This document shows positions 8,297 to 17,104 of a DNA stretch of 64,000 nt, piece by piece (within the stretch, counting starts at the first letter, position 1; each line of letters starts with the position of its first letter). The notes beneath the pieces are model-generated. The model saw only the letters and a list, made by a program, of their open reading frames with translations, did not search any database and was not told where the DNA came from. The DNA comes from JABSQH01 sp965230015 (GTDB taxonomy: Bacteria; Actinomycetota; Acidimicrobiia; Acidimicrobiales; Ilumatobacteraceae). Position numbers and translations under genes: made by a program. The stretch spans positions 1-64,000 of the forward strand of contig CBDDKF010000021.1 in assembly GCA_965230015.1 (NCBI GenBank), written 5' to 3'.

Positions 8297-9697
8297 TCAC
8301 GCAGCGGGAAGTGGGGTGCGCTCCCCCTCGGTCACCACGTCGAGCGCAACGGCCGCACCGTTGCGAATCGTGACACTGCGGCCGGGACGAACGGCAAGAT
8401 CGTCCAGCGTGTCGAGCGCCCACTGGCGCCGCTGTCGCTCGGGCACCATCGCGGCAGCCACCTCGCTGGCCCAGTAGTTGTGGTGAGTCAGCACCCACGC
8501 CGCGTCGCTGGTACCCGGCCCGTTCGCGAACAGCGGTAGTGCCGCGGCCAACGGCGACGACGAGTGCAGATCGTCGTGACGAATCCGTTCGTGGTGCTCC
8601 AGCCACGCCGCTGCCGTGGACCGGTCGTGACCGACGAGCGCCGCGGCGAGCAACGGGCTGCGCAGCGGGAGTTCCCCAGTAGTCGCGTAGTGCGTGGCGA
8701 TATCGACAACCGCCACGCGATGTCCGAGATCGTCGGGGTCGTACAGCACGGGCCGCTTGCCTTCCACATCCATCTTCGCCGACGTCGCATCGATCGACAG
8801 CTCGGTCCACCAGTCGAAGCCCGCAACGAGGATCGGCCACATCGCCCGGGCACCCAGACCGAGCGCATGAAACCGTTGCAGCGTCACACCCCGCTCGCGA
8901 TAGCCATCGCGGAGGCCACAGGCGATCTCGGCGAGGCGCACGTAGCGTTGCGGGCCGGGGCGCACCAGTCGACGCCGATGGGGATGGCGGCTGACGTAGG
9001 TGTAACCGCCGGTCGAGTTCAATCCGGCGAATCCCAGTGCGACGTTGGCGGCGCCCCAGTCGGCCGCCTCGCGTGCCACGGCACGCGCCGTGGGGTAGTC
9101 CGGCGCAGCCAGCGTGACGAAGAAGTGTGCGCCAGCATCGACGCGATCCGCGATCTCGGCCCACGCGCGCAAGCTGCGCCGGTTGCGCGTGACGTACCGC
9201 TCGGTCGACCAACCCGTCAGATTCCGCTCCAGCCCGAGGCCGAGCCCCACGGCGATCGACCAGTCCTCCTTGCAGATGAGATGCGTCGGTGCCATCGACA
9301 GCTGAACCTCGAGCTGATCCGAGTCGTCGATGCCGTCGAAGGCAAGGTCGACCTGGCGACCGATGTCGACCGCGAGCGCGGACGCGGGCGTCCGAAACCG
9401 CTCGGGCATTGCGGCGATGGCGATGTCGCGGTCGCGTCGCGGCAACGTTCGGCGGTACTGCTTGAACGACGACAACAACGCCGACGCCCGGGCGTCGAAC
9501 TGGGCGTCGGTCCGCCGGATGTGCTCGATCGTGCCGTTGTCGGCCATCAACGGAGCGCCGAGCGCGGCGAGACGACGCGCTCGTTGCATCGCGCTCGCCG
9601 AGCTCCGATGGCTGGACAACAACCACCCCTGCGCAGGCTCGTCGGCCTGCTTGTAGTGCTCGTACGTCGCCTTCTGGAGGTTGGTCAGAAAGAGCAC
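8297..9697 (-). CDS. Uncharacterised protein, possible TGT-like TIM-barrel enzyme
   Basis: A 466-residue protein I do not firmly recognise. Several segments resemble the tRNA-guanine transglycosylase superfamily, including the DNA-acting DpdA branch. These are an early strand ending LMADNGT (where TGT has the base-contacting Asp), a Gly-rich turn VGLGLGLE, a strand-turn FVTLAAPDY with VALGFAGL, and a late FHALGLGARAM followed by AGFDWW and ELSIDATS. The C-terminal CxCxxC zinc site of tRNA TGTs is absent. The GTG start at 9697 lies nine bases after the stop of the acidic coiled-coil gene, so it is the last gene of a three-gene operon. The enzyme class is a tentative inference. Confidence 0.35.
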   Translation of the reverse strand: MLFLTNLQKATYEHYKQADEPAQGWLLSSHRSSASAMQRARRLAALGAPLMADNGTIEHIRRTDAQFDARASALLSSFKQYRRTLPRRDRDIAIAAMPERFRTPASALAVDIGRQVDLAFDGIDDSDQLEVQLSMAPTHLICKEDWSIAVGLGLGLERNLTGWSTERYVTRNRRSLRAWAEIADRVDAGAHFFVTLAAPDYPTARAVAREAADWGAANVALGFAGLNSTGGYTYVSRHPHRRRLVRPGPQRYVRLAEIACGLRDGYRERGVTLQRFHALGLGARAMWPILVAGFDWWTELSIDATSAKMDVEGKRPVLYDPDDLGHRVAVVDIATHYATTGELPLRSPLLAAALVGHDRSTAAAWLEHHERIRHDDLHSSSPLAAALPLFANGPGTSDAAWVLTHHNYWASEVAAAMVPERQRRQWALDTLDDLAVRPGRSVTIRNGAAVALDVVTEGERTPLPAA

Positions 9698-9706
9698 GAC
9701 CGACGC

Positions 9707-10645
9707 CTACTCGTCGTCTTCCTCGTCCCCTCCCTCATCTTCCCCGTCGTCGAACTCGTCGTCGTCAGCCTCGTCGTCACCCTCGTCGACCTCGTCGCCG
9801 TCCTCTTCGTCGCCGTCATCGTCACCGTCGAGGTCGATGTCGACATCCGACTCGAAGGCGTCGTCGATCTCCACCTCTTCGAAGTCGGACTCCTCGGTGC
9901 CGTCGACCTCGGTCTCTTCCGGCGGGGCCAGGAGGTCCTCGAACGTCGTACCCGGATCGTCGTCGACCTCGGGGATCTCGATCTCCTCGTGCGCGTCGCA
10001 GTTCCCCGCAATCAGACGGGCCTGGTAGTCGTACAGCCGGTTGAGCTTGGTCGTCGCCAGCTGCAGGCTGATTTGATACGGGATGTCGCGGTCCTCGAAC
10101 GCTTGGTGGTTGGCGCGGGCGTCGCTGTCGATCTGCGCGATCTCCGCTTCGCATGCCTGAATGTCGGCGTCGAACTGCTCGACCTCTTCGACGGCGGCGG
10201 TGTACAGCGAGACGATCTCCATCTTCTCCGCGTGTTCGGTGAGGAGGTCGTCGCGTTCGGCGAGCAGATCGGAGGCCTCGTTGATGAGGTTCGTCGTCTG
10301 AGTGGCATCGAACGGCCCGTCGCCGGTGATCTGCGGCCGAATCTCGCGCAGCCGAGCATCGATCTCCTGCAGTCGCTGATTGATCTCGGTCGCCCGAGCC
10401 GCGGCGGCCAGTGCGTCGCTGGGTTCGATCAGTTCGGCGAGCGCGTCCCGCTGCCCAACGAGCGACTCGCACTCGCCCTGCTTCGCGGCCAACCGACCCT
10501 CGATTTCGGTTTGGTCGTCGTAGATCCGTTTGAGCTCGTTGGCGTGGAACGACTGCTCGTTGAGCACTTGGGTCCGTTCGGTCTCGACCCGTTCGAACTC
10601 CTCCAGCTTCTCGAGGCACTCGTCGAGTGGCGCGGTGTTGCTCAT
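9707..10645 (-). CDS. Coiled-coil protein with hyperacidic C-terminal tail
   Basis: A 312-residue cytoplasmic protein without a recognised family. Residues of about 1-190 are Glu/Gln/Leu/Arg-rich with heptad character (LEKLEEFERVETERTQVL, EINQRLQEIDARLREI), predicting long coiled coils. A short ordered segment (IPYQISLQLATTKLNRLYDY) follows. The last 50 or so residues are about 70 percent Asp and Glu. The start is well supported: AGGAGG five bases before the ATG, which overlaps the upstream stop (ATGA). Acidic tails of this kind can mimic DNA or bind basic partners; that is inference only. Confidence 0.7.
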   Translation of the reverse strand: MSNTAPLDECLEKLEEFERVETERTQVLNEQSFHANELKRIYDDQTEIEGRLAAKQGECESLVGQRDALAELIEPSDALAAAARATEINQRLQEIDARLREIRPQITGDGPFDATQTTNLINEASDLLAERDDLLTEHAEKMEIVSLYTAAVEEVEQFDADIQACEAEIAQIDSDARANHQAFEDRDIPYQISLQLATTKLNRLYDYQARLIAGNCDAHEEIEIPEVDDDPGTTFEDLLAPPEETEVDGTEESDFEEVEIDDAFESDVDIDLDGDDDGDEEDGDEVDEGDDEADDDEFDDGEDEGGDEEDDE

Positions 10646-11694
10646 GCCGCCTCCTCTCGGTTGATCCGTGACGTGATATCGAGACGACACGACAACGAGC
10701 CCGGCGCCCCGAACGCGGCGAACGCATGGATCGAGCTCGGCGCGATGTCGTAGGCCTGACGCGCCTCGGTCTGTAGCCAGTTCTCCCACACGGTGGCGGC
10801 ACCTCCGGTTGGCCCCTCGAACTCGGCGACTGCGTACGGAACATCGCCGTCGCTCCCTTCCGCCTTGCATCGGGCCCACAGCCACTGCGGACCGGTGTGG
10901 CCGACCTGTCGCGCGTTCTTGAAGTGCACGCGCAGCTCCTCGCCGTTCGCCAGCACGAGTTGCGTGTACGGCCGTTCGGGACGCTCGATCCAGGCAGCAT
11001 CGACCACGTTCACCAGGAGGCCCGTCCGCTGGCCCTCGTCGAGGTCGGCGAGGCTCATCACCGTGTCGGCGATGAACGGGCCGTCGTGGTCGACGAGGTG
11101 CGTGCGACGCTCGGCGATCCCGACGGTCGACGACTGCAGGCGCGAAGAGGACAGGCGGTACTGCAGCAACACGCCCCCCGCTGCCGCCGCGGCCAGCCGT
11201 CTTGCGAGTTGGCTGACCGCCACCGCGTCGTGTCCGGCGATCGGGTCGGCAGCAGCCGGGTCGGCGGCGGCACACGCCTCGCGCAGCCGGTCGAGTGCGG
11301 CGCCGCTGAGATACGACAACGCAACGCCGACCTGCTCGATCGAACCATGTTGCGCCGCGGCGCGAAGGGCGCCGAGCGACGTGTGCAGGGCAAGCTCCGG
11401 CGACACGACGTCGGGCGGCGTTCCACCCGGCGGTTCGTGCAGCGCAACCACCGCGGCGAGGTGGATCCGCACGGCCACCGCCTGTGCGACCATCGCGGCG
11501 CTGGCCTCGGTGAGCTCGGCGATCTCGTCCCCATCGCGACCGACATCGCCGACCACCTCCTGCGACCATGCGCGCACCGCATCGTGGATCGGTCGCGCCT
11601 CGGCCGATGCGGCGCGGCCGTCGACCACCGCGCGGCGGTCGTCGTGGGCCTCGCGCCGTATTCGGTCGACCTCGATGACTCGTCCAACCGACAT
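10642..11694 (-). CDS. Uncharacterised 350-residue protein, first gene of operon
   Basis: I do not recognise this protein. The first 170 or so residues are Ala-rich and helical (VRAWSQEVVGDVGRDGDEI, AVAVRIHLAAVVALHE). The second half looks like a beta-rich domain (VNVVDAAWIERPERPYTQL, GEELRVHFKNARQVGHTG, WLWARCKA, VPYAVAEFEG) that could be an OB-like or SH3-like barrel. The ATG at 11694 is chosen because GAGGGAGG precedes it; an in-frame upstream extension lacks such a site. It is tightly coupled to the coiled-coil gene by an ATGA overlap, so the two products probably work together. Confidence 0.6.
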   Translation of the reverse strand: MSVGRVIEVDRIRREAHDDRRAVVDGRAASAEARPIHDAVRAWSQEVVGDVGRDGDEIAELTEASAAMVAQAVAVRIHLAAVVALHEPPGGTPPDVVSPELALHTSLGALRAAAQHGSIEQVGVALSYLSGAALDRLREACAAADPAAADPIAGHDAVAVSQLARRLAAAAAGGVLLQYRLSSSRLQSSTVGIAERRTHLVDHDGPFIADTVMSLADLDEGQRTGLLVNVVDAAWIERPERPYTQLVLANGEELRVHFKNARQVGHTGPQWLWARCKAEGSDGDVPYAVAEFEGPTGGAATVWENWLQTEARQAYDIAPSSIHAFAAFGAPGSLSCRLDITSRINREEAA

Positions 11695-11923
11695 GGAGCC
11701 TCCCTCCGCTCGACGTCGCGCTCTGCGCCCCCGCGACGTCGACGATGTAACCACGGCCCCGTTAGCGGAGCGTCAACTGTCCGCCGCTCCCCACCGCAAC
11801 CTGCAGCAACGCCCCAGCCAGGCGCTGGACTTCAAGTCGAGTTAAGTCCTACGGTCCGCATCATGGCCTCCCCCACCGAACGACTCGCCGGCGATCGCGT
11901 AGCGGTCGCGGCGACTTCGTCGG

Positions 11924-12334
11924 CTACTCCTGGAAGAGGAACTTCGTCGGAGTGATGCGCAGCACGGTCCGTTGCTGTTCGTCGAGCATCGGCACGATCG
12001 AGGCCGGGTCGGGACGATCGTTGCCCGACAGTGCGGCGAACACGTCGGCGGTCAACTCGGCGCGCAACGGGTCGTCGGCGATCGTTTCCGCTTCGCCGTA
12101 CACCACGAGGTGGATGCGACCGTCGGGAATCGTCACGCTCACCTTCGGCTGACGGACGGCGTTGTTCCACTTGGCGGTGTACGACTTCGCCGAGATCACG
12201 ATGCGTCCCTGGTCGTCGACGAGGTAACCGATCATCGATTGCTGCGGCGAGCCATCGGCGCGGCCGGTGGCCAACACCGCCCACACGTGCTCACGCGCGT
12301 ACGCGAGATGCTCGGAATCCCATTCAGTCGTCAT
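11924..12334 (-). CDS. PNPOx-fold flavin-binding protein
   Basis: A 136-residue split-barrel protein of the pyridoxamine 5'-phosphate oxidase superfamily, subclass seen in actinobacterial F420/FMN-dependent enzymes. Visible features are HVWAVLATGRADGSPQQS, VDDQGRIVISAKSYTAKWNN, and VSVTIPDGRIHLVVYGEAE. Such proteins reduce or bind aromatic or quinone-like substrates. The ATG at 12334 has AGAGGA upstream and overlaps the end of the TetR gene by 11 bases. A longer start at 12382 would overlap TetR by 59 bases. It is probably co-transcribed with tetR. Confidence 0.75.
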   Translation of the reverse strand: MTTEWDSEHLAYAREHVWAVLATGRADGSPQQSMIGYLVDDQGRIVISAKSYTAKWNNAVRQPKVSVTIPDGRIHLVVYGEAETIADDPLRAELTADVFAALSGNDRPDPASIVPMLDEQQRTVLRITPTKFLFQE

Positions 12335-13016
12335 GTGCTGGTCCTCTCGTTGCGGTTCGGTCGTGGCCGCCTGCGTCGTCATCTCCGAGGAAGAGCGTCA
12401 CCAGTGCGTCGGCGTGGGCCTCGATGAAGCGCTGATCGAGGGTGTCGTAGCCGAGAAGTGCAGCCTCGGGCGCGTTCACGTACGCGAGTGATGCGGCACC
12501 CACGAGCGAGTAGTAGATGACGGCTTCGTCCACCTGCGGCGCCTGGCCAGCGACCTGCAGGTCGCGCCAAGCCCGCACGACGAGGTCGAACCGCGGTCGG
12601 GTATGCCGCTCGACGATCCACGCCAGACGCTCCGACGGCACCATCGACTCGTGCACCATGATGCGGTTGAGTTCCGGCCACTCGGCCACCGCACGCACGA
12701 ACGCCCGGAGCTGGCGAGCGAACTCACCACGCCGATCGTGTGCGGTGGGCAACGTGGCGAGGTGCTCGGCCACCGACTCGTCGAGTCGTTCGAAGAGATG
12801 GTCGACCGCGGCACGCCACAGCGCCGCTTTCGACTCGAAGTGGTAGTTGATCTGCGGCTGCTGCGTGTGGGCGGCCGCGGCGATCGCCCGCGTCGAGGCG
12901 GCCTCGAAGCCGTGCGCGGCGAACTCGGTGAGCGCGGCCGCCAACAACTGTTGGCGTCGTTGTGCTGAGCGCGCCTGCCGGCGCGGCGCACGATCGACCG
13001 GAGCGGTGGACGACAC
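12324..13016 (-). CDS. TetR-family regulator
   Basis: A 230-residue one-component repressor. Its helix-turn-helix lies around residues 20-65 (LLAAALTEFAAHGFEAAST, then RAIAAAAHTQQPQINYHFESK), and the C-terminal ligand domain resembles TetR_C forms that sense aromatic or lipid-like ligands. The GTG at 13016 is favoured because a -10-like GAGAAT sits six bases ahead, as in other leaderless genes here. It diverges from the extradiol dioxygenase gene across only 37 bases, so it most likely controls the dioxygenase-sulfatase-hydrolase operon and itself. Confidence 0.85.
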   Translation of the reverse strand: MSSTAPVDRAPRRQARSAQRRQQLLAAALTEFAAHGFEAASTRAIAAAAHTQQPQINYHFESKAALWRAAVDHLFERLDESVAEHLATLPTAHDRRGEFARQLRAFVRAVAEWPELNRIMVHESMVPSERLAWIVERHTRPRFDLVVRAWRDLQVAGQAPQVDEAVIYYSLVGAASLAYVNAPEAALLGYDTLDQRFIEAHADALVTLFLGDDDAGGHDRTATRGPAHDD

Positions 13017-13053
13017 GTTGCAATTCTCTATCACTCGATCTACTTTGTCCAGC
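13017..13053. promoter_or_regulatory. Overlapping divergent promoters
   Basis: The 37 bases between the divergent TetR and dioxygenase starts hold a plus-strand -10-like TACTTT (13041-13046), seven bases before ATG 13054, and a minus-strand -10-like GAGAAT (13028-13023), six bases before GTG 13016. Both imply leaderless transcripts. Any bound TetR would cover both -10 elements. Confidence 0.5.
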
Positions 13054-13977
13054 ATGGCGCTCCACCGGTTGACGTCCATCACGCTGGGGGTGCCCGACGT
13101 GGCCGCTTCCACCGGCTTCCTCACCGACTTCGGACTCACGCCCGCCGCCGACGACCCAACGCGGCTGGCCACGCGCGACGGCGGCGAGCAGATCGAACTC
13201 GTCCAGTCCCCCACGCGCCGACTCCACCGTCTGGGCGTTGGCGCCGAGCAAGCGAACGACCTCGAACGCATCGCTGGCCGCGCCGAACAGTCGCCGTTGG
13301 CCGAAGTGATCGGAGCCGACGCCGAGCGACTGACACTGAGCGAAGCCGCCACCGGCCTCCTCGTCGAGGTCACCGTGGCCGCGCCCTACGACGCCCCACC
13401 TGCCACGCACACGTTCAACCGACCCGGCGCCGAACCACAGCGCATCGACGTTCCCGCCGAGAGCGTGCTGGCGACCGATCCCGTACAGCCCTCGAATCTC
13501 ACCCACGTGGTGTACGGCACACCCGACCAGCCGGCCACATTGGCCTTCTTCACCGACGTGCTGGGCTTCGAGATCAGCGACCAGCTCCCCGGCATCATCG
13601 CCTTCACTCGATGCGGCGAAGTGCACCACAACGTGGCGATCCAGGCTGCCCCGGTTGCCTTCCCCCACCACATCGCCTTCGAGGTCGACGACATCGACGA
13701 TGTGGTGCGCGGCGGCCAGCACATGGTCGACATCGATCCACAGCGCCACATGTGGGGTGTCGGCCGCCACGCCATCGGCTCCAACTGGTACTGGTACCTG
13801 CGCGATCCGAGCGGCACGTTCGTCGAGTACACCTCCGACATCGACCGCATCTCGGCGCAAGACCTGTACCAGCCGAAGGAGTGGAGCGGCCACGAGTACC
13901 TGTACTCGTTCGGCCCACCGCCGCCAGACGAATTCGTCGAGCCGACCGACCTCGCCGACCTCATCGCTGCGGGGTGA
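13054..13977 (+). CDS. Extradiol (vicinal oxygen chelate) ring-cleavage dioxygenase
   Basis: A 307-residue two-domain VOC protein of the type I extradiol dioxygenase family, which opens catecholic rings with O2 and a mononuclear Fe(II) or Mn(II). The N-terminal VOC module lacks metal residues, as is normal. The C-terminal module shows the 2-His-1-Glu triad: His151 (SNLTHVVYG), His206 (FPHHIAFEVDD) and Glu258 (GTFVEYTSD). The start is leaderless, seven bases after TACTTT. It heads an operon with the sulfatase (gap two bases), hydrolase and AhpD-like genes. Confidence 0.85.
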   Translation: MALHRLTSITLGVPDVAASTGFLTDFGLTPAADDPTRLATRDGGEQIELVQSPTRRLHRLGVGAEQANDLERIAGRAEQSPLAEVIGADAERLTLSEAATGLLVEVTVAAPYDAPPATHTFNRPGAEPQRIDVPAESVLATDPVQPSNLTHVVYGTPDQPATLAFFTDVLGFEISDQLPGIIAFTRCGEVHHNVAIQAAPVAFPHHIAFEVDDIDDVVRGGQHMVDIDPQRHMWGVGRHAIGSNWYWYLRDPSGTFVEYTSDIDRISAQDLYQPKEWSGHEYLYSFGPPPPDEFVEPTDLADLIAAG

Positions 13978-13979
13978 AG

Positions 13980-15539
13980 ATGGACGACATGACTCGCCCG
14001 AACGTTCTGTTCGTCATCTGCGACCAGCTGCGCGCCGATCACCTGGGGTTCGCCGGAAACCAGGTCGTCCGCACCCCGAACCTCGACGCCATCGCCGGCG
14101 ACGGCATGGTCTTCGACCGGGCCTACGTGAACAACCCGATCTGCATGCCCAATCGGTCGACACTGATGACCGGGCGTATGCCGTCCGCACACGGGGTGAT
14201 CTTCAACGATCGGTCCCTCGAGCCGACGGAGACCACGTTCGTCTCCCAGCTGCGCGATGCGGGGTGGCGCACTGCGTTGATCGGCAAGTCGCACCTGCAG
14301 CACGGCGAGAGCCGCAACGCGGTGGTCGACCTCGGCCAACCCGCCGGGCGCCATTCGCCGTTCCCCGACGCCTGGGACACCCTCGAGCACGACGAGCGGT
14401 ACGAGCGCGGCGAGGTGATCGCCCCCGACGACTTCTACGGGTTCAACGAGATCCACCTCACGCTCGGCCACGGCGCGCAGATCGGCGCCCACCACTACCA
14501 ATGGGCCCGCGAACAAGGGATCCCCCACGAAGTGCTGCGCCGCGGGCTCGACCCCGACGCCGACGCCGACCTGGCTCGCCCGGAGTGGTGGCAGCTCAGG
14601 GCGGCGCCGTATCCGGAGGAGATCCACTCGACGAACTACGTCGCCGAGCGAACGATCGACTTCATCGAGCGCGCCGAGGCCGACGACGCGCCGTGGCTGG
14701 CGTGGTGCTCGTTCCCCGACCCGCACCACCCGATGTCGCCGCCCGAGCCGTGGTTCACGCGCCACGATCCGGCCGACATCGAGCTACCGACGACCTTCGA
14801 CGACCCCGGCGACGGGTGGCCGCCGCACGTGAAGATGATCCACGATCTGACGCCCGGACGCAGGGCGTGGGTCGCACCGTTCGGCCCGACGCCCGAGCAG
14901 GCACGAGCCGCGATTGCCGTCACCTACGGGATGATCGAGTACATCGACGAGGCCGTGGGACGCATCACGGCCACCCTCGACCGGCTCGGAGCGACCGACC
15001 ACACGATCATCGTGTTCACCAGCGATCACGGCGACATGATGGGCGATCACGGGTTGATCCTGAAGCTGTTGATGCACTTCGAGGGCTGCCTCCGAGTGCC
15101 GATGGTGGTCAACGCGCCGGGCAAGGCCGGCGGCCGATCCACGTCGCTCGCCGCCAGCATCGATCTCCCCCACACGCTGCTCGAACTGTGCGGTATCGAC
15201 GAGGCGCAGGGGATGCAGGGCACCAGCCTCACTCCGCTACTCGACGACGCCGAGGCAACCGTGCGCGAAGCAGTGCTCGTCGAGGAGGACTTCCCGAACG
15301 CAGCGGTCGGCGCGCCGTTCCCGTTGAAGACGCGTACCACGGTCAGCGCCACCCATCGATACACGCGCGACAGCGACGGCTTCGAGGTGCTCTACGACCT
15401 CGAACACGATCGTGACGAGCTCACCAATCTGGCCGTCGACGACCGCGATCCCGCGGCCCGCGTCGCCGCGCTCGATGCCCTGTGCGAGCAGATGTTGCGC
15501 GCCGACGACATCACACGAACGGAGCCCGTATCACTATGA
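13980..15539 (+). CDS. Sulfatase / phosphonate monoester hydrolase family
   Basis: A 519-residue alkaline-phosphatase-superfamily hydrolase. The formylglycine site is PICMPNRSTLMTGR: Cys55 in the C-x-P-x-R motif, with Asn in place of the usual Ser/Ala, a variant common in choline-sulfatase-like and phosphonate monoester hydrolase subgroups. Metal ligands are visible in FVICDQLRADH near the N-terminus and FTSDHGDMMGDHG. There is no signal peptide, so the enzyme is cytoplasmic. A formylglycine-generating enzyme is needed and is not in the window. It overlaps the next gene by four bases (ATGA). In context it could release a phenol from an aryl sulfate. Confidence 0.87.
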   Translation: MDDMTRPNVLFVICDQLRADHLGFAGNQVVRTPNLDAIAGDGMVFDRAYVNNPICMPNRSTLMTGRMPSAHGVIFNDRSLEPTETTFVSQLRDAGWRTALIGKSHLQHGESRNAVVDLGQPAGRHSPFPDAWDTLEHDERYERGEVIAPDDFYGFNEIHLTLGHGAQIGAHHYQWAREQGIPHEVLRRGLDPDADADLARPEWWQLRAAPYPEEIHSTNYVAERTIDFIERAEADDAPWLAWCSFPDPHHPMSPPEPWFTRHDPADIELPTTFDDPGDGWPPHVKMIHDLTPGRRAWVAPFGPTPEQARAAIAVTYGMIEYIDEAVGRITATLDRLGATDHTIIVFTSDHGDMMGDHGLILKLLMHFEGCLRVPMVVNAPGKAGGRSTSLAASIDLPHTLLELCGIDEAQGMQGTSLTPLLDDAEATVREAVLVEEDFPNAAVGAPFPLKTRTTVSATHRYTRDSDGFEVLYDLEHDRDELTNLAVDDRDPAARVAALDALCEQMLRADDITRTEPVSL

Positions 15540-16474
15540 CCGAACAGACGACCACCGCGTCCAACGTGCGTCACGCCGACGGCGAGGAGGAGACGTTGTG
15601 GACCGGCGCCAGCGTGACGCACCGCTTCGTCGAAGCACACGGCCTTCGGTGGCACGCGGCGACATCGGGCGACCCGCGCAACCCCGACGTGGTCGTGTTC
15701 CTTCACGGGTTCCCCGAAACGTGGTTCGCCTGGCATCACCAGATGGCCGCGCTCGCCGATCGCTTCTATTGCGTGGCGCTCGACACGAAGGGCTACGGCC
15801 AGTCGGACACCAGGCTCGACACCGACTACGACTACGCCGCGCAGGCCCGAGAGCTCCCCGCCGTGTTCGACGCGCTCGGGCTCGATCGGTTCTTCCTCGT
15901 GGCTCACGACCGCGGCGTGGTGATCAGCGATCACCTCTGCTCGGTCGATGGAATGGCCGACCGCATCCGCCGCTACGTGCGGATGCAGCAGTCGGGGAAC
16001 CGGCCGCACTCCGAGCCTCGACCGCCACACGAGCTGTTCCACAGCGAGCTCGGGGCGCAGCTGATCGGCGACGGCACGGTCGTCAAGATCGCCTATGGGG
16101 TGGAGCCGAACCCCGAAGGCCACACCCTCCTGTCACAGCCGATCGACCGACGCGACGTCGACTACATCCTCCGCGAAGTCACCGCACCCGGCGTCGGATC
16201 CTCCATGTCGGCGAGCTTCGTGTCGGCCGGATTCGACCGCGAGCTCGACGACCGGATGAACGGCCTGTTCGCAGCGATGACCATGCCGATGCTGTTCCTC
16301 CAAGGCGCGCTCGATCCGGGCCAGCAGCCCTCGGAGTACGAGACGGTGACCGACGAGGTGGCCGACGGCCACCTGCAGTTCATCGACAGCGGACACTTTC
16401 TCCACCTCGAGACACCTGAACCCGTGTCTGCGGCAATTCGCGAGTTCCTCGTCCGCGACGATCTCTCCAGCTGA
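15536..16474 (+). CDS. Alpha/beta hydrolase, epoxide hydrolase/dehalogenase type
   Basis: A 312-residue alpha/beta-fold hydrolase. The oxyanion segment FLHGFPETWFAWHH and nucleophile elbow LVAHDRGVVISD carry Asp rather than Ser, as in epoxide hydrolases, haloalkane dehalogenases and fluoroacetate dehalogenases. The catalytic His is in IDSGHFLHLE. It overlaps the sulfatase by four bases and lies in the dioxygenase operon. The Asp nucleophile argues against a simple C-C bond (meta-cleavage product) hydrolase, so the substrate remains open. Confidence 0.85.
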   Translation: MTEQTTTASNVRHADGEEETLWTGASVTHRFVEAHGLRWHAATSGDPRNPDVVVFLHGFPETWFAWHHQMAALADRFYCVALDTKGYGQSDTRLDTDYDYAAQARELPAVFDALGLDRFFLVAHDRGVVISDHLCSVDGMADRIRRYVRMQQSGNRPHSEPRPPHELFHSELGAQLIGDGTVVKIAYGVEPNPEGHTLLSQPIDRRDVDYILREVTAPGVGSSMSASFVSAGFDRELDDRMNGLFAAMTMPMLFLQGALDPGQQPSEYETVTDEVADGHLQFIDSGHFLHLETPEPVSAAIREFLVRDDLSS

Positions 16475-16507
16475 CGCACACACCCGCCCGCATCGATCGG
16501 AGCAGCA

Positions 16508-17101
16508 ATGGCCCACATCACCCCACTCGACCGTTCCGACCTTCCGGAATACGAGGTGATCTTCGAGCTCACCGAAGCGGCAATGGGCTTCGTCCCGCGA
16601 TCGATGTTCACGATGGGGCGGAACCCTGCGCTGCTGCAGGCCTTCGCGCAGTTGGCCGGCACCGTGATCGGTCCGGGCCAGGTCGACGGCGGGCTCAAGC
16701 AACTCGTCGCCCACGTCGCCTCCACCGCCGCCGGATGCCGCTACTGCCAGGCGCACACGGCCTCGACCGCCGCGCGCAACGGCGTCGACGCCGCCAAGGT
16801 CGAAGCGGTGTGGAGCTTCGACACCGACGATCGGTTCTCGGATGCCGAGCGCGCCGCGCTACGCCTCGCCCGCGATGCGGCGAGCGTGCCGAACGCTACG
16901 ACCACACAGCACTTCGACGACCTCGCCGAGCACTTCACCGAGGACCAGATCGTGGAGCTCGTTGCAGTGATCTCGCTGTTCGGCTGGCTGAACCGGTGGA
17001 ACGACACGATGGCCACCGACCTCGAGGACGAGCCGCTGGCGTTCGGCGCACAGCACTTGGCATCGGCGGGTTGGGAAGCCGGCAAGCACGCCAGCACGTA
17101 G
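16508..17101 (+). CDS. Carboxymuconolactone decarboxylase/AhpD-like protein
   Basis: A 197-residue all-helical protein of the CMD/AhpD superfamily. It carries the redox motif CRYCQAHT around residue 78, so peroxidase-like or disulfide activity is more likely than lactone decarboxylation. GGAGC lies upstream of ATG 16508. It closes the dioxygenase-sulfatase-hydrolase operon, 33 bases after the hydrolase. A close paralogue at 21545-22141 sits beside another TetR and a flavin monooxygenase, so this family tracks with aromatic oxidation genes in this genome. Confidence 0.85.
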   Translation: MAHITPLDRSDLPEYEVIFELTEAAMGFVPRSMFTMGRNPALLQAFAQLAGTVIGPGQVDGGLKQLVAHVASTAAGCRYCQAHTASTAARNGVDAAKVEAVWSFDTDDRFSDAERAALRLARDAASVPNATTTQHFDDLAEHFTEDQIVELVAVISLFGWLNRWNDTMATDLEDEPLAFGAQHLASAGWEAGKHAST

Positions 17102-17104
17102 GCG

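Noticed and set aside
8564..10753. A long plus-strand frame of 729 codons opposite the unknown operon
   Set aside because: It spans the antisense of two well-supported genes, has no start signal, and its composition is the shadow of GC-rich third positions. The Val/Leu-rich stretch is the antisense of the acidic tail.
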